From: Pseudomonadota bacterium
GTDB taxonomy: Bacteria > Pseudomonadota > Alphaproteobacteria > Rhizobiales > Methylopilaceae
NCBI GenBank assembly: GCA_023388965.1
Contig: JAEWFF010000043.1
Span: forward strand, 1-64,000
Direction: 5' to 3'
Length of the DNA stretch: 64,000 bases
Shown here one piece after another: positions 8,302-17,312 of the stretch. The notes under the pieces are model-generated. The model did not search any database, was not told where the DNA came from, and saw only the letters and a program-made list of their open reading frames with translations. Position 1 is the stretch's first letter; each line of letters begins with the position of its first letter. The translations under genes and the position numbers were made by a program.

Positions 8302-9518
8302 TGGGATATCGCCTCGATGGTGTGTGCAAGCCGGCCTTCGCGCAACCCGTTTTCCAGTCGTGTAACGACGCGGGCATTTTCCAAAAGACCGCTGATGATC
8401 TCGAGACGCGCATCTTCGGTGCGATGGCGGAACTGGACCAGGCGACGCTGCAAGCGGTCCTCTTCCACCGTCCATACGGTGCCCTGTCGGCCGTCATAGC
8501 CGTGTACGGCGGCCAACGGTACCAGGAGTGCTGTATCGAGCTTCGCCACTGTGATCCAGAATTCGACCTGCTCGCCGAGATAGACGCGGGGAGGCGGATT
8601 TTCGCCTCTTATATAGACGCGGCGCTCCTCGGTGATCCGATCACTTTCGAGGCCGATGCGCACCACACGGCCAGTGAAGGATTCGAGGGGGCGCGAACGC
8701 AGGCGCGCTTCGACCGGCTGTCCTTCTTCAATAAAGCCAGCACTTGCTTCATCGACATGCGCAAGTCCCCAATAGCTTCCCGCCGCAATGAGTGTAAAGA
8801 CGGGGTCGCCGACCTTGACCACCGAGCCCAATTCCTTGTGGCGCTCGATGACTACTGCATCGAAGGGCGCGAAAAGCGTTCGATGCCTCAGCATCGTCTC
8901 CTCATATTGGAGTTGGGCATGGGCGTCGGCCAATTGCGCTTTGGAACTTTCTACTTCGCTCTGGGCTACATCGACATCCGCCTTGGCGACCGCTTCGTCA
9001 CGAATTGCCTCTTCCGCCGCTTGCTGGGAAACGACGTCACGGCCGGCCAGTGCCTGTTTACGTCGGTTCGTCTCGAGCTTCTGGGTGAGCACCGCACGCG
9101 TCTTTTCAAGATTGGCTGCGCTCTTGGCGATATTGACATCGGCGATCAGTAAAGCAGCACGAGCTTTGGCAACTTTAGCGTCCTGCTCGCCGGTCGAAAG
9201 GCGAGCGAGAACCTGTCCTTTGCTAACCTGGTCACCATGATCGGCGTTGAGTTCGGCAAGCGTGGCACCGACCTCGAACCCGACCTTCGACAATACGCGC
9301 GCCTCGGTGGTTCCAAGGCCAAAGACACGAACGGGGATATTTTGCTCGATCGCGGCAACTTGGACCTGGATCGGGCGATTTGCATAAACGAAGATCGGGG
9401 CGGCAATAATGACGACAACGCCTACGGCAACCAGCGCATAACGTACCGTCGGCTTTTGCAGCATATGTACCTTGCGGCGTGCTTCGGACTCAGGCAACAA
9501 GCGCGTTGACTCACCCAT
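8298..9518 (-). CDS. Membrane fusion protein (HlyD/DevB family) of the ABC exporter
   Basis: 406 residues. A cytoplasmic N-terminus and one transmembrane helix (ALVAVGVVVIIAAPIFVYA) are followed by a lipoyl half (ADHGDQVSKGQVLARLS), a long coiled-coil hairpin with many Ala/Glu/Lys repeats (about residues 110-200), the second lipoyl half (LFAPFDAVVIERHKELGSVVKVGD) and a beta-barrel. It bridges the inner-membrane permease to an outer-membrane channel that is not in the window. It overlaps both neighbours, by 8 bases at its start and 4 at its stop. Confidence 0.9.
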   Translation of the reverse strand: MGESTRLLPESEARRKVHMLQKPTVRYALVAVGVVVIIAAPIFVYANRPIQVQVAAIEQNIPVRVFGLGTTEARVLSKVGFEVGATLAELNADHGDQVSKGQVLARLSTGEQDAKVAKARAALLIADVNIAKSAANLEKTRAVLTQKLETNRRKQALAGRDVVSQQAAEEAIRDEAVAKADVDVAQSEVESSKAQLADAHAQLQYEETMLRHRTLFAPFDAVVIERHKELGSVVKVGDPVFTLIAAGSYWGLAHVDEASAGFIEEGQPVEARLRSRPLESFTGRVVRIGLESDRITEERRVYIRGENPPPRVYLGEQVEFWITVAKLDTALLVPLAAVHGYDGRQGTVWTVEEDRLQRRLVQFRHRTEDARLEIISGLLENARVVTRLENGLREGRLAHTIEAISQ

Positions 9519-9930
9519 GATTAGCCTTTACCTCGCCATTTTCAATTCGTAGATTTTGCGCCTCAACTGTCCCGCCATTTCGGTTCACGCAGCGGTGTGC
9601 TGCCATCATGAATACGAGAGACGCCACGATTGTCGCCGGTACCAATGCGAGCATAAACGCGGCGGCATAATCGATTGCTGCGCCGAGCGCGCCGATATCG
9701 GCCAATGTCCAGCTCGGCACGGCGAACATGGCCGCGACAGCCGCGATCAGTCCGGCGATCGATGCCGCGATGGCGGGGCGTTTCATGGGCCGCCCAGCGC
9801 GCCGCAGTTTCGATGCACTTACGACTATACCGGCGAGCAGCACGACTGCGAGCCCTGCCATCCCCCAGAGCCAGATGCCGATACTCTCGTAGAGAATGAA
9901 GTAGATCATCGCCGGATTGAAATCGCTCAT
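9511..9930 (-). CDS. Small membrane protein between flavoprotein and exporter
   Basis: 139 residues with about four hydrophobic segments (WLWGMAGLAVVLLAGIVV, IAASIAGLIAAVAAMFA, a third around YAAAFMLALVPATIVASL) and a hydrophilic tail. I recognise no family or catalytic motif. It starts 13 bases after the flavoprotein stop and overlaps the membrane fusion gene by 8 bases, so it is clearly co-transcribed. It could be a membrane anchor or quinone-interacting partner for the flavoprotein, or an exporter accessory; the sequence does not decide. Confidence 0.75.
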   Translation of the reverse strand: MSDFNPAMIYFILYESIGIWLWGMAGLAVVLLAGIVVSASKLRRAGRPMKRPAIAASIAGLIAAVAAMFAVPSWTLADIGALGAAIDYAAAFMLALVPATIVASLVFMMAAHRCVNRNGGTVEAQNLRIENGEVKANHG

Positions 9931-9943
9931 GGTCTTTCTCTCC

Positions 9944-11236
9944 TCAGGCCCGCCCGCGCAGCATGGCTCGATAGGCGCCGAGCAGACCTTTTTCCTCGAT
10001 CAGCCACGACACCCACAATTCCTTGAGGGGGTCGATGAAGGGGAAGGAAGGAACCAGCGTGCCGTCATAGTCGAACTCGATCAGCATCGCCTTGCCGTAG
10101 CCGGTGATCATCGGGCATGACGTGTAGCCATTATAGGCCGCCTGTGGGGTACGGCCCGCCGTCTCGGCGATGAGATTGTCGATGACCACCGGAACCTGCC
10201 ATTTGACGCTGGCCGCGGTCTTGCCACGCGGAACGCCGGCAATGTCGCCGACCGCGAAAACGTTCGCGTAGCGCGGATGGCGCAAGGTCGCCTTGTCGGC
10301 CTCGATCCAGCCATCGGCTGCCAGCGCGCCGTCCTGCCAGGGCAGGGGACTTTGCAGCACGGCGTCGGGCGCGCGCATGGGCGGCACGACATGGATGAAA
10401 TCGTAGTCGAGAGTGACGTGGCCGTTTCCGGTGGCGTAGGTCGCTTGTCTCTTGCCAGGGTCGATTGCTGTTAGCACATGATTGTAATTGACGACGATGT
10501 CGCGGCTCGCCAACATCGTCTTCACCTTCTCGTCAACGGGCACAACCGAAAAGAGTGTCGGATTGTGCGCATTGTAGATCAGTTCGACCGCGCCCCGCCG
10601 CCCCTGCCGGCGGGCCTTGTCGTCGGTGATGAACGTGATCTTGAGCGGCGCGCCGGCGCATTTCATCTCGCTGGCTGGTCGCCCGAAAAGGCCGGCGCCG
10701 CCGGTTTCGAGAAACCGATCGATCGCGCGGGCTGAGGCCATGGCCTCGGCCGGCCCGGCATAAATCGAGGCGATGCCCTCCCGGCCGATCAGGGAAACGT
10801 CCATGCCTTCGATCGCCTGGTAGTCGAGGTTGAGGCCGGTCGCGACCATCAGGAAATCATAGCCGATACGTTGGCCGGCGGATGTCACGACGGCATTGGC
10901 GTCCGGGTCGAACTCGGCAATGGCCGCCTCGATCCAGGTGACGCCGCGCGGGATATAATCGGCATTGCGCTCCGTCGCCCGGTCCGGCGTCCAGACGCCC
11001 GCGCCGATCAGCGTGAAGCCAGGCTGGAAATGGTGCTCATTCTTGGCATCGATCAGGGTGATGGTCGCATTCGGCATTTGACGGCGCAGACGCGATGCGA
11101 GCGAAAGCCCGGCTGCGCCCGCACCGGCGATGACCACGCGTGCGCGGGCTTCCGATGTTTGGGCTGCCGCGGTGCTCGCCATTACCCCGCTCGTCGCGAG
11201 CGCTGCCGCTCCTGCGAGGAATTCGCGTCGTTTCAT
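9944..11236 (-). CDS. Sulfide:quinone oxidoreductase-like FAD flavoprotein with Tat signal
   Basis: 430 residues. MKRREFLAGAAALATSG is a twin-arginine signal ending near AAAQ, so the enzyme is probably periplasmic. An FAD-binding GAGAAGLS (38-45) and the second nucleotide site FAVGDIAG are present. Cys193 (EMKCAGAP) and Cys374 (SCPMITGYG) match the redox-active Cys pair of SQR and flavocytochrome c sulfide dehydrogenase. A third SQR cysteine is not evident. The likely reaction is sulfide to polysulfide or persulfide oxidation. The gene diverges from a BigR-like sulfide-responsive repressor, which supports this. It leads an operon with the ABC exporter. Confidence 0.85.
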   Translation of the reverse strand: MKRREFLAGAAALATSGVMASTAAAQTSEARARVVIAGAGAAGLSLASRLRRQMPNATITLIDAKNEHHFQPGFTLIGAGVWTPDRATERNADYIPRGVTWIEAAIAEFDPDANAVVTSAGQRIGYDFLMVATGLNLDYQAIEGMDVSLIGREGIASIYAGPAEAMASARAIDRFLETGGAGLFGRPASEMKCAGAPLKITFITDDKARRQGRRGAVELIYNAHNPTLFSVVPVDEKVKTMLASRDIVVNYNHVLTAIDPGKRQATYATGNGHVTLDYDFIHVVPPMRAPDAVLQSPLPWQDGALAADGWIEADKATLRHPRYANVFAVGDIAGVPRGKTAASVKWQVPVVIDNLIAETAGRTPQAAYNGYTSCPMITGYGKAMLIEFDYDGTLVPSFPFIDPLKELWVSWLIEEKGLLGAYRAMLRGRA

Positions 11237-11394
11237 CGGCTGTCTCCGGTCTCCCGAATCATGTGTATTTACTTGTTCTCAACGTTTTCCAGCGCTCCGA
11301 TGGCGCCCGCATCCCCCTGCGTCGAAGGAGATGGATGGAGCCTCACCTCACATTTAGGTTTGACATATATTCGATAATGCGTATATTCGCAACT
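11237..11394. promoter_or_regulatory. Divergent control region with candidate BigR operator and promoter
   Basis: On the plus strand TTGACA (11360-11365) and TATATT (11382-11387) are separated by 16 bases and form a good promoter for the repressor gene. ATATTCG occurs twice (11367-11373 and 11383-11389), 16 bases apart, in an AT-rich patch that covers this promoter; it is the obvious candidate operator. Predicted transcription start is about 11394, directly at the ATG at 11395. The leftward promoter for the flavoprotein must lie between 11237 and 11360 but I cannot place it. Confidence 0.55.
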
Positions 11395-11739
11395 ATGAAT
11401 ATTAAAGCGGAAATGGACCCCAAGGCGATGCGTATGGCCGCCGACGAGGCCAGCGCTCTCCTGAAGGCGCTGTCCAACCGGCACCGGCTCCTCATCCTCT
11501 GCCAGCTTGTCGATGGCGAGAAATCGGTGGGTCAACTCGCTGAGTTTCTCGGCGTGCGCGATTCAACGGCCTCACAGCATCTGGCACTCCTGCGACGAGA
11601 CGCAATCATCTCAGGTCGCCGTGATGGTCAGACCATCTGGTACCAAATCTCCAGCGAACCAGCGCGCGATGTTATACGCGTTCTCTACGCGGCGTATTGC
11701 GCTGGATCAAAGGCGGGGCGCGGCAGGAGGCGTTCATGA
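11395..11739 (+). CDS. bigR: ArsR-family repressor, BigR/SqrR type
   Basis: 114 residues. A winged-helix ArsR fold with recognition region VRDSTASQHLALLRRDAII is visible. Cys36 (LILCQLV) and Cys102 (YAAYC) sit where BigR and SqrR have the two cysteines that form a disulfide or polysulfide bridge when reactive sulfur appears, releasing DNA. The ATG at 11395 is the only start compatible with the promoter immediately upstream. It lies back-to-back with a sulfide:quinone-oxidoreductase-like gene and upstream of a DUF2892 gene and an RND pump, so it likely controls both arms and itself. Confidence 0.85.
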   Translation: MNIKAEMDPKAMRMAADEASALLKALSNRHRLLILCQLVDGEKSVGQLAEFLGVRDSTASQHLALLRRDAIISGRRDGQTIWYQISSEPARDVIRVLYAAYCAGSKAGRGRRRS

Positions 11740-11833
11740 GCGGCGCTCGGTTAGGCAAAATATACGTACAGCGCGAAGGTCACAAGTTTCAGAGTCGATA
11801 CCACCGCCATTCACGTTCAAGGGAGTCTCAATC

Positions 11834-12037
11834 ATGACAATCGACCGTGCCGTCATGATGTTTGCGGGATTTATGGTGCTCCTGTCCCTGGGATTGGGGC
11901 TTTACGTCTCTGCGTATTGGTTCCTGCTGACGGCCTTTGTCGGCCTCAATCTGCTGCAGGCATCGGTGACAGGGATTTGCCCTGCGGCCATCGCGTTCCG
12001 TAAGCTCGGATTGCTGGCCGGGGCCACGTACCGCTAG
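11834..12037 (+). CDS. DUF2892 (YgaP-like) small membrane protein
   Basis: 67 residues with two hydrophobic helices and the family ending around GLNLLQASVTGICPAAIAFRKLGL. DUF2892 is the membrane part of YgaP, where it follows a rhodanese domain; here it stands alone. Its company with sulfide oxidation genes fits a role in handling persulfide or related sulfur species at the inner membrane, although the mechanism is not established. The start is ATG 11834. Its TAG stop shares one base with the GTG start of the next gene. Confidence 0.85.
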   Translation: MTIDRAVMMFAGFMVLLSLGLGLYVSAYWFLLTAFVGLNLLQASVTGICPAAIAFRKLGLLAGATYR

Positions 12038-13074
12038 TGCGACCTTCAATGTTTTGGTTCAAGCCGACTTTCAGCCTGGCTCTTCCCGTCGTCGTGGCGT
12101 TGTGTCTTGGTCTCACACCGGCGCGCGCCGGTGAGTACGTCGTAAAGAGCATCAATGTTCCAGACATGAAAGCGGTGTTCGGTCAGGTCGAGAGCGCGCA
12201 GGTGATCGCGGCGCGGGCGCGTATCGGCGGATCGATCCGCGAGATCAGGATCAGCGAGGGCGATCAGGTCGAGCAAGGCCAGATCGTCGCAATCGTCGTC
12301 GATGACAAGCTTGCCCTCGAACGCAACGCCGCCGATGCGAAGATCGAGGCGCTGAACGCCCAGCTCGAAAACGCGCGCACCGAGCTTGACCGTGCGGAGC
12401 AGCTTGTGGCGCGCGGCGCCGGCACGCAGGCGCGCGTCGATCAGGCGCGCACTCAGTACGACGTCATCGTCAGCCAGATCACCGCTGCGCGGGCCGAGAA
12501 GGCCGTGGTCGAGCAACGTGCACATGAGGGCGAGGTGCTTGCGCCGGCGGATGGCCGCGTGCTTACGGTTCCGGTCACGCTCGGATCGGTGGTCCTCGCC
12601 GGCGAGGAGATCGCGCGCATTGCGAGCGGCCGTTACTATCTCCGTCTTTCGCTGCCCGAGCGGCACGCGGCACAGATCCGGCAGGACACCCTCGTGCGGA
12701 TTGGCCGGCGCGGCTTGTCGATGGTGGCAAGCGCTGGTCTGACGGAAACGGGGCATGGCCGTATTGCCAAGGTCTACCCGGAGATCGTCGGCGGCCGCGT
12801 GATCGCCGATGTCGAGGTCGACGATATCGGTGACTATTTCGTCAACGAGCGTACTTTGGTCTGGATTCCCGTGGCCGAGCGTATGGTGATCTCCGTTCCC
12901 ACGGACGCCGTCACGACACGCCACGGCATCGACTATGTGCGCATCGTAGCTGGTGACGCTTCGATGGGCGTGGCCGTCATTCTCGGGGGCACACTGGAAA
13001 CCCATGACGGCACGCGTGTCGAGGTGCTGACCGGATTACGCGACGGCGACCGCATCGTGACGCCGGGGCCGTAA
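12037..13074 (+). CDS. RND efflux periplasmic adaptor
   Basis: 345 residues. An N-terminal signal (LPVVVALCLGLTPARA) precedes the mature protein. Lipoyl halves are ISEGDQVEQGQIVAIVVDD and APADGRVLTVPVTLGSVV, separated by a short alpha-hairpin of about 90 residues rich in Ala/Glu/Arg, and followed by a beta-barrel domain. This is the membrane fusion protein of the pump encoded three bases downstream. GTG 12037 overlaps the previous stop; ATG 12049 is an alternative. No outer-membrane TolC-like gene is present in the cluster, so a channel must be borrowed. Confidence 0.9.
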   Translation: MRPSMFWFKPTFSLALPVVVALCLGLTPARAGEYVVKSINVPDMKAVFGQVESAQVIAARARIGGSIREIRISEGDQVEQGQIVAIVVDDKLALERNAADAKIEALNAQLENARTELDRAEQLVARGAGTQARVDQARTQYDVIVSQITAARAEKAVVEQRAHEGEVLAPADGRVLTVPVTLGSVVLAGEEIARIASGRYYLRLSLPERHAAQIRQDTLVRIGRRGLSMVASAGLTETGHGRIAKVYPEIVGGRVIADVEVDDIGDYFVNERTLVWIPVAERMVISVPTDAVTTRHGIDYVRIVAGDASMGVAVILGGTLETHDGTRVEVLTGLRDGDRIVTPGP

Positions 13075-13077
13075 GTC

Positions 13078-16000
13078 ATGAAACTCGGCCTTGCCGGTGT
13101 CCTTACCCGCGCTTTCATTGCCTCGCCGCTGACGCCGCTCATCCTTCTGGCGTCGATCACGCTCGGCCTCATTGCCCTGGTTTCTCTGCCGCGCGAGGAA
13201 GAGCCGCAGATTTCCGTGCCGATGGTGGATATCCATGTGGAAGCCAACGGCCTGAAGGCCGAGGACGCGGTCAAGCTCGTCACCGAGCCTCTGGAGACCA
13301 TCGTCAAGAGCATAAGCGGCGTCGAGCACGTCTATTCGCAGACCGAAGACGACGGAACGGTAGTTACCGCGCGCTTTATCGTCGGTACGGATGCCGACGC
13401 GGCGATCCTGCGCGTGCACGAAAAGATCCGCGCCAATATGAGCCGCATCCCGGTCGGCATTCCGGAGCCGCTGATCGTCGGCCGCGGTATCGACGATGTC
13501 GCCATCGTCGTCGTCACGCTCATGCCGAAATCGGAGGCGGCGGACCGCTGGACCGCGAACGGTTTGACCCGGCTCGCGCGCGAACTCCAGGTCGAAGTGC
13601 TCAAACTGTCCGATATCGGACTCACTTATATCGTCGGGGAGCAGCCGGAGGAGATTCGCATCGAGCCCGATCCGGAGCGGCTTTCGCTTTACGGCATCAC
13701 GCTGCAACAACTCGCTGGTAAGGTCGCGGGCGCGAACCGGTCGCTCCAGATCGGCCGGGTTCGCGAGGCGGGCGAGCAGCGCACGCTTGTGGCCGGCCAG
13801 ACCCTGCAATCGCTTTCCGGGATCGGCAATCTGCTGCTCACGGCGCGTGATGGGCGCCCCGTTTATGTGCGCGATGTCGCTTCCGTGGTGCTGGCCACCG
13901 AACCGGACGACTCGCGTGTCACCCATGTGCGCAAATCGGAAGCCGGCCTGCAACGCGTGCCTGCGGTATCGCTCGCCATTGCCAAACGCCCCGGCACCAA
14001 TGCCGTGGCCATCGCCGACAGTATTCTCGACCGTCTCGAGCAGGCGCACGGCGAGATACTTCCGGAAGATGTGGAGATGGTCGTCACGCGTAATTACGGA
14101 GAGACGGCGAATGAGAAGGCGAACGAGCTTCTGTTCCATCTCGGGCTGGCGACCGTCTCCATCGTTGTTCTCGTCGGTTTCGCCATAGGATGGCGCGAGG
14201 CGCTGGTGGTGGCCGTAATCATCCCGACCACCATCCTTCTCACCCTTTTTTCCTCCTGGATCATGGGATACACGCTCAATCGCGTAAGCCTGTTCGCGCT
14301 GATTTTCTCGATCGGCATCCTGGTGGATGACGCCATCGTGGTGATCGAGAATATTGCCCGGCATTGGGTAATGAAGGATGGCCTTTCGCGCGTCCAGGGA
14401 GCGATCGAGGCCGTGGCCGAGGTCGGCAATCCCACCGTGGTTGCGACGCTCACGGTCATCGCGGCGCTCCTGCCGATGCTGTTCGTCTCGGGCATGATGG
14501 GCCCCTATATGAGCCCGATCCCGGCCAATGCCTCGGCGGCGATGCTGTTTTCCTTTTTTGTCGCCGTGATGCTCACGCCCTGGTTGATGCTGAAATTTAG
14601 CAGCGGCGTGCATACGGCAGCGCATGGGCATGGCGCCGCGCATGGTGGCTGGCTCGGCCGCGTCTATGTCGCGATGGCCGAGCCAGTGCTGCGAACCAGA
14701 GCGCGTTCCTGGATGTTCCTTGTCGCAGTGGGGCTCGTGACGTTCGGTTCGCTGACATTGTTCTATTCGCAGCATGTCACCGTGAAGCTGCTGCCGTTCG
14801 ACAACAAGGCGGACCTTCAGGTGGTCGTGGATCTGCCGAAGGGAGCCTCCGTCGAGGATACCGACCGGACACTCCAATCCCTGGTTGCGCGACTTTCGTC
14901 CGTACCGGAGGTTGCCTCGTTCCAGACCTATGCCGGCACTGCGGCCCCGTTCAATTTCAACGGTCTCGTGCGGCATTATTATTTGAGGGCGCAGCCGCAG
15001 CAGGGCGATATCGCGGTCAATCTCGCGCCCAAGGGTGCGCGCGGCCGAGCCAGTCACGATATTGCGCTTGAGTTGCGCACCCGGCTCGCGGATCTGCCTC
15101 TTCCGTCCGGCATCATCGTGAAAGTGGTGGAGCCGCCGCCCGGCCCGCCGGTGCTCGGCACGCTGCTTGCTGAAATCTACGGCCCCGACGCCGAGACCCG
15201 GCGCGCCGTCGCAGGCAAGGTGCGCGAGGCGTTCGAGGGCGTGCCCTTCATCGTCGATGTGGAGGACAGTTTTCGCAACCGCCCGCAGCGCATGCGTATC
15301 GCCATCGACCAGGACAATCTCGAATATTACCGCGTCGAACAGGAGGATGTGTACGATACGATCCGCACGCTCGGTGCCGGTACGACGGTCGGCTATTCCC
15401 ATCGGGGCGGCGAGCGCCATCCGATCCCGATCCGTGTCGCGCTCTCGAAGAGTGGGCTCACCATCAACGAACGCATGCTCGCAACACCGGTGCCGGCCAA
15501 TGCGCTGCCAGGCGAGCGCTCGATTGTCGAACTCGGCGATGTCGTTTCGGTCACGCAGGAGCGCGCATCCTTTCCGGTGTTCCGGCATAACGGCCGTGCG
15601 GCCGAAATGGTGACGGCTGAATTGGCCGGCGCGTTCGAGGCCCCGATCTACGGTATGCTCGCCGTGTCCGACGCCATCGCCCGTGCGGACTGGGGCGATG
15701 TGCCGAAACCCGAAATAAAACTGCATGGCCAGCCCGACGACGAGTCCCGGCCCACTCTGCTCTGGGACGGCGAATGGGAAGTGACCTGGGTGACGTTCCG
15801 CGATATGGGCGCCGCATTCATGGTGGCAATTCTCGGCATCTATATTCTGGTCGTCGCGCAATTCGGCTCGTTCAAGCTGCCGCTGGTGATCCTGACTCCG
15901 GTTCCGCTCACCCTTATCGGGATCATGCTCGGCCACTGGCTGTTCGATGCTCCGTTTAGCGCCACATCGATGATCGGTTTCATCGCGCTTGCCGGCATCA

Positions 16001-16305
16001 TCGTGCGCAATTCGATCCTGCTGGTGGATTTCATCCGCCATGCCCGTACGGCTGACCGGCCGCTGGTCGATGTGTTGCTGGAAGCGGGCTCCATTCGTTT
16101 CAAGCCGATCCTGCTCACCGCGCTCGCCGCCATGATCGGTGCCGCGGTGATCCTCTTCGATCCGATCTTTCAGGGGCTGGCGATCTCGCTTCTGTTCGGG
16201 CTTGCTTCCTCCACCGCGCTGACCGTGCTCGTCATCCCCGCGATCTATGTCGTGCTGCGGGGAGAGGGTGTGGCCATGCAAAAACAGAAAGCTTTCCCAG
16301 CCTGA
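13078..16305 (+). CDS. RND efflux transporter (AcrB/MexF superfamily)
   Basis: 1075 residues, the full length for the family. It has the usual two-fold repeat of one helix, a large periplasmic loop and a block of helices. LVDDAIVVIEN in the fourth helix supplies the proton-relay acidic pair D417-D418, equivalent to D407-D408 of AcrB. The second half begins near MFLVAVGLVTFGSLTLFY and ends with TVLVIPAIYVVLRG. It works with the adaptor encoded just upstream. Transcription from the BigR-like promoter suggests induction by reactive sulfur. The substrate cannot be read from sequence. Confidence 0.93.
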   Translation: MKLGLAGVLTRAFIASPLTPLILLASITLGLIALVSLPREEEPQISVPMVDIHVEANGLKAEDAVKLVTEPLETIVKSISGVEHVYSQTEDDGTVVTARFIVGTDADAAILRVHEKIRANMSRIPVGIPEPLIVGRGIDDVAIVVVTLMPKSEAADRWTANGLTRLARELQVEVLKLSDIGLTYIVGEQPEEIRIEPDPERLSLYGITLQQLAGKVAGANRSLQIGRVREAGEQRTLVAGQTLQSLSGIGNLLLTARDGRPVYVRDVASVVLATEPDDSRVTHVRKSEAGLQRVPAVSLAIAKRPGTNAVAIADSILDRLEQAHGEILPEDVEMVVTRNYGETANEKANELLFHLGLATVSIVVLVGFAIGWREALVVAVIIPTTILLTLFSSWIMGYTLNRVSLFALIFSIGILVDDAIVVIENIARHWVMKDGLSRVQGAIEAVAEVGNPTVVATLTVIAALLPMLFVSGMMGPYMSPIPANASAAMLFSFFVAVMLTPWLMLKFSSGVHTAAHGHGAAHGGWLGRVYVAMAEPVLRTRARSWMFLVAVGLVTFGSLTLFYSQHVTVKLLPFDNKADLQVVVDLPKGASVEDTDRTLQSLVARLSSVPEVASFQTYAGTAAPFNFNGLVRHYYLRAQPQQGDIAVNLAPKGARGRASHDIALELRTRLADLPLPSGIIVKVVEPPPGPPVLGTLLAEIYGPDAETRRAVAGKVREAFEGVPFIVDVEDSFRNRPQRMRIAIDQDNLEYYRVEQEDVYDTIRTLGAGTTVGYSHRGGERHPIPIRVALSKSGLTINERMLATPVPANALPGERSIVELGDVVSVTQERASFPVFRHNGRAAEMVTAELAGAFEAPIYGMLAVSDAIARADWGDVPKPEIKLHGQPDDESRPTLLWDGEWEVTWVTFRDMGAAFMVAILGIYILVVAQFGSFKLPLVILTPVPLTLIGIMLGHWLFDAPFSATSMIGFIALAGIIVRNSILLVDFIRHARTADRPLVDVLLEAGSIRFKPILLTALAAMIGAAVILFDPIFQGLAISLLFGLASSTALTVLVIPAIYVVLRGEGVAMQKQKAFPA

Positions 16306-16398
16306 GGACCGCGCCAATTGATGCACTTGGCTCGCGGCTGTCGTAATGGCGTTCTGTATCGCGCGTGATCGTCGGTGTTGATGACGCGAAATACCCAT

Positions 16399-17139
16399 TT
16401 ACCCGTTCTGGGATCGCCGGGAAAAAGCGGCCGTCTCGGCCTTCACGACCAGATCGTCAATGAGCGGATCCGGAGACGCAATGGCCGCCAGGCGGGTCCG
16501 GTCCGTAATGATAAAGCGCGTTCCCTGCACCTCCAGGCCATTAGCCTGCAAGACCTTGATCGAGCGGGAGAGGTTTTCGGGCGTCATGCCGAGATATGAC
16601 GCCAAATGCCGCTTCTCCACCGCCAGCGTGATCATGTCGGTATCCTCCTTATGCTGGGACCGATACAGGATATAGGCGGCAAGCCGTTCGAGCGAAGTGC
16701 GCAGCTTCAGATTCTTGGTCTGGCGCACGAAGCCGCGATAGCCATTGGCCAGTTCGCGCATCGCTGCCATTGCAAAATCGGGATCGTGCCGCAAAGCCAC
16801 ACGCACATCGGCGGCTGGAATCAGAATGATTTTTGAGCGTTCGAGGGTCTGTGCGGACATCAGATAAGGCGCGTCGCATACACACGCCGCCAGAATGAAT
16901 GTCGAGACCGGATGCACGACCCCCATGACCGTTTGCCGATCATTCCATGTCGCCCGCAGTTCGATGGATCCCTCGATGATGATGTGAAGGAAGTCCGCAT
17001 ATTCGCCCTGTCTGATCAGTTCCAACCGCGGCGGAAAGCTCTGCGAATAGGCGATCCCCATCAGACTGTCGAAGGTCGGCGTCATCATCTCTCGAAACAG
17101 CGGAAGGCGGCGCAGATCCGGCTTCTCATCATCGTGCAT
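16399..17139 (-). CDS. Crp/Fnr-family regulator, NarR-like
   Basis: 246 residues. A cyclic-nucleotide-binding-like beta-roll (about 30-140) is followed by a winged helix with recognition helix around TPENLSRSIKVLQ. It lacks the N-terminal cysteine cluster of FNR, so it is not an oxygen-sensing Fe-S form; the only close Cys pair is ACVCDAP in the beta-roll. In Paracoccus an FNR relative lacking the cluster (NarR) sits beside narKGHJI and activates it with nitrate or nitrite, and the arrangement here is the same. A perfect FNR-type box lies 27 bases upstream of its start. Confidence 0.85.
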   Translation of the reverse strand: MHDDEKPDLRRLPLFREMMTPTFDSLMGIAYSQSFPPRLELIRQGEYADFLHIIIEGSIELRATWNDRQTVMGVVHPVSTFILAACVCDAPYLMSAQTLERSKIILIPAADVRVALRHDPDFAMAAMRELANGYRGFVRQTKNLKLRTSLERLAAYILYRSQHKEDTDMITLAVEKRHLASYLGMTPENLSRSIKVLQANGLEVQGTRFIITDRTRLAAIASPDPLIDDLVVKAETAAFSRRSQNG

Positions 17140-17165
17140 AGGTAGCTCTTCTTCACATGCTAAAA

Positions 17166-17179
17166 TTGATATTTATCAA
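17166..17179. promoter_or_regulatory. FNR-type box upstream of the regulator
   Basis: TTGAT-ATTT-ATCAA is a perfect match to the FNR consensus TTGAT-N4-ATCAA. It is 27 bases upstream of the regulator start at 17139 and 209 upstream of narK, so it probably governs the regulator, by autoregulation or by an FNR/FixK protein. Confidence 0.7.
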
Positions 17180-17298
17180 GTAAAAAACGACGGATAATCA
17201 ATTTTTGCGAGATGAAACGCCACTTATCAAGCGGGAATAACACGTAATTCGAGATGCCCTGCGGCAAAACCGCCATCTTGATTGGAGATTCCAATCGG

Positions 17299-17312
17299 TT
17301 GATTTGAGTCAA
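17299..17312. promoter_or_regulatory. FNR/NNR-like box upstream of narK
   Basis: TTGAT-TTGA-GTCAA differs from the FNR consensus by one base and resembles NNR/NarR-type sites. It ends 76 bases before the narK start at 17388, a suitable place for activation of narKGHJI. Confidence 0.55.

Noticed and set aside
13036..16398. Long open frame (1120 codons) on the minus strand opposite the RND transporter
   Set aside because: It is a shadow of GC-rich codon use; the plus-strand frame encodes a clear full-length RND protein, and the antisense product is His/Arg-rich low-complexity sequence.
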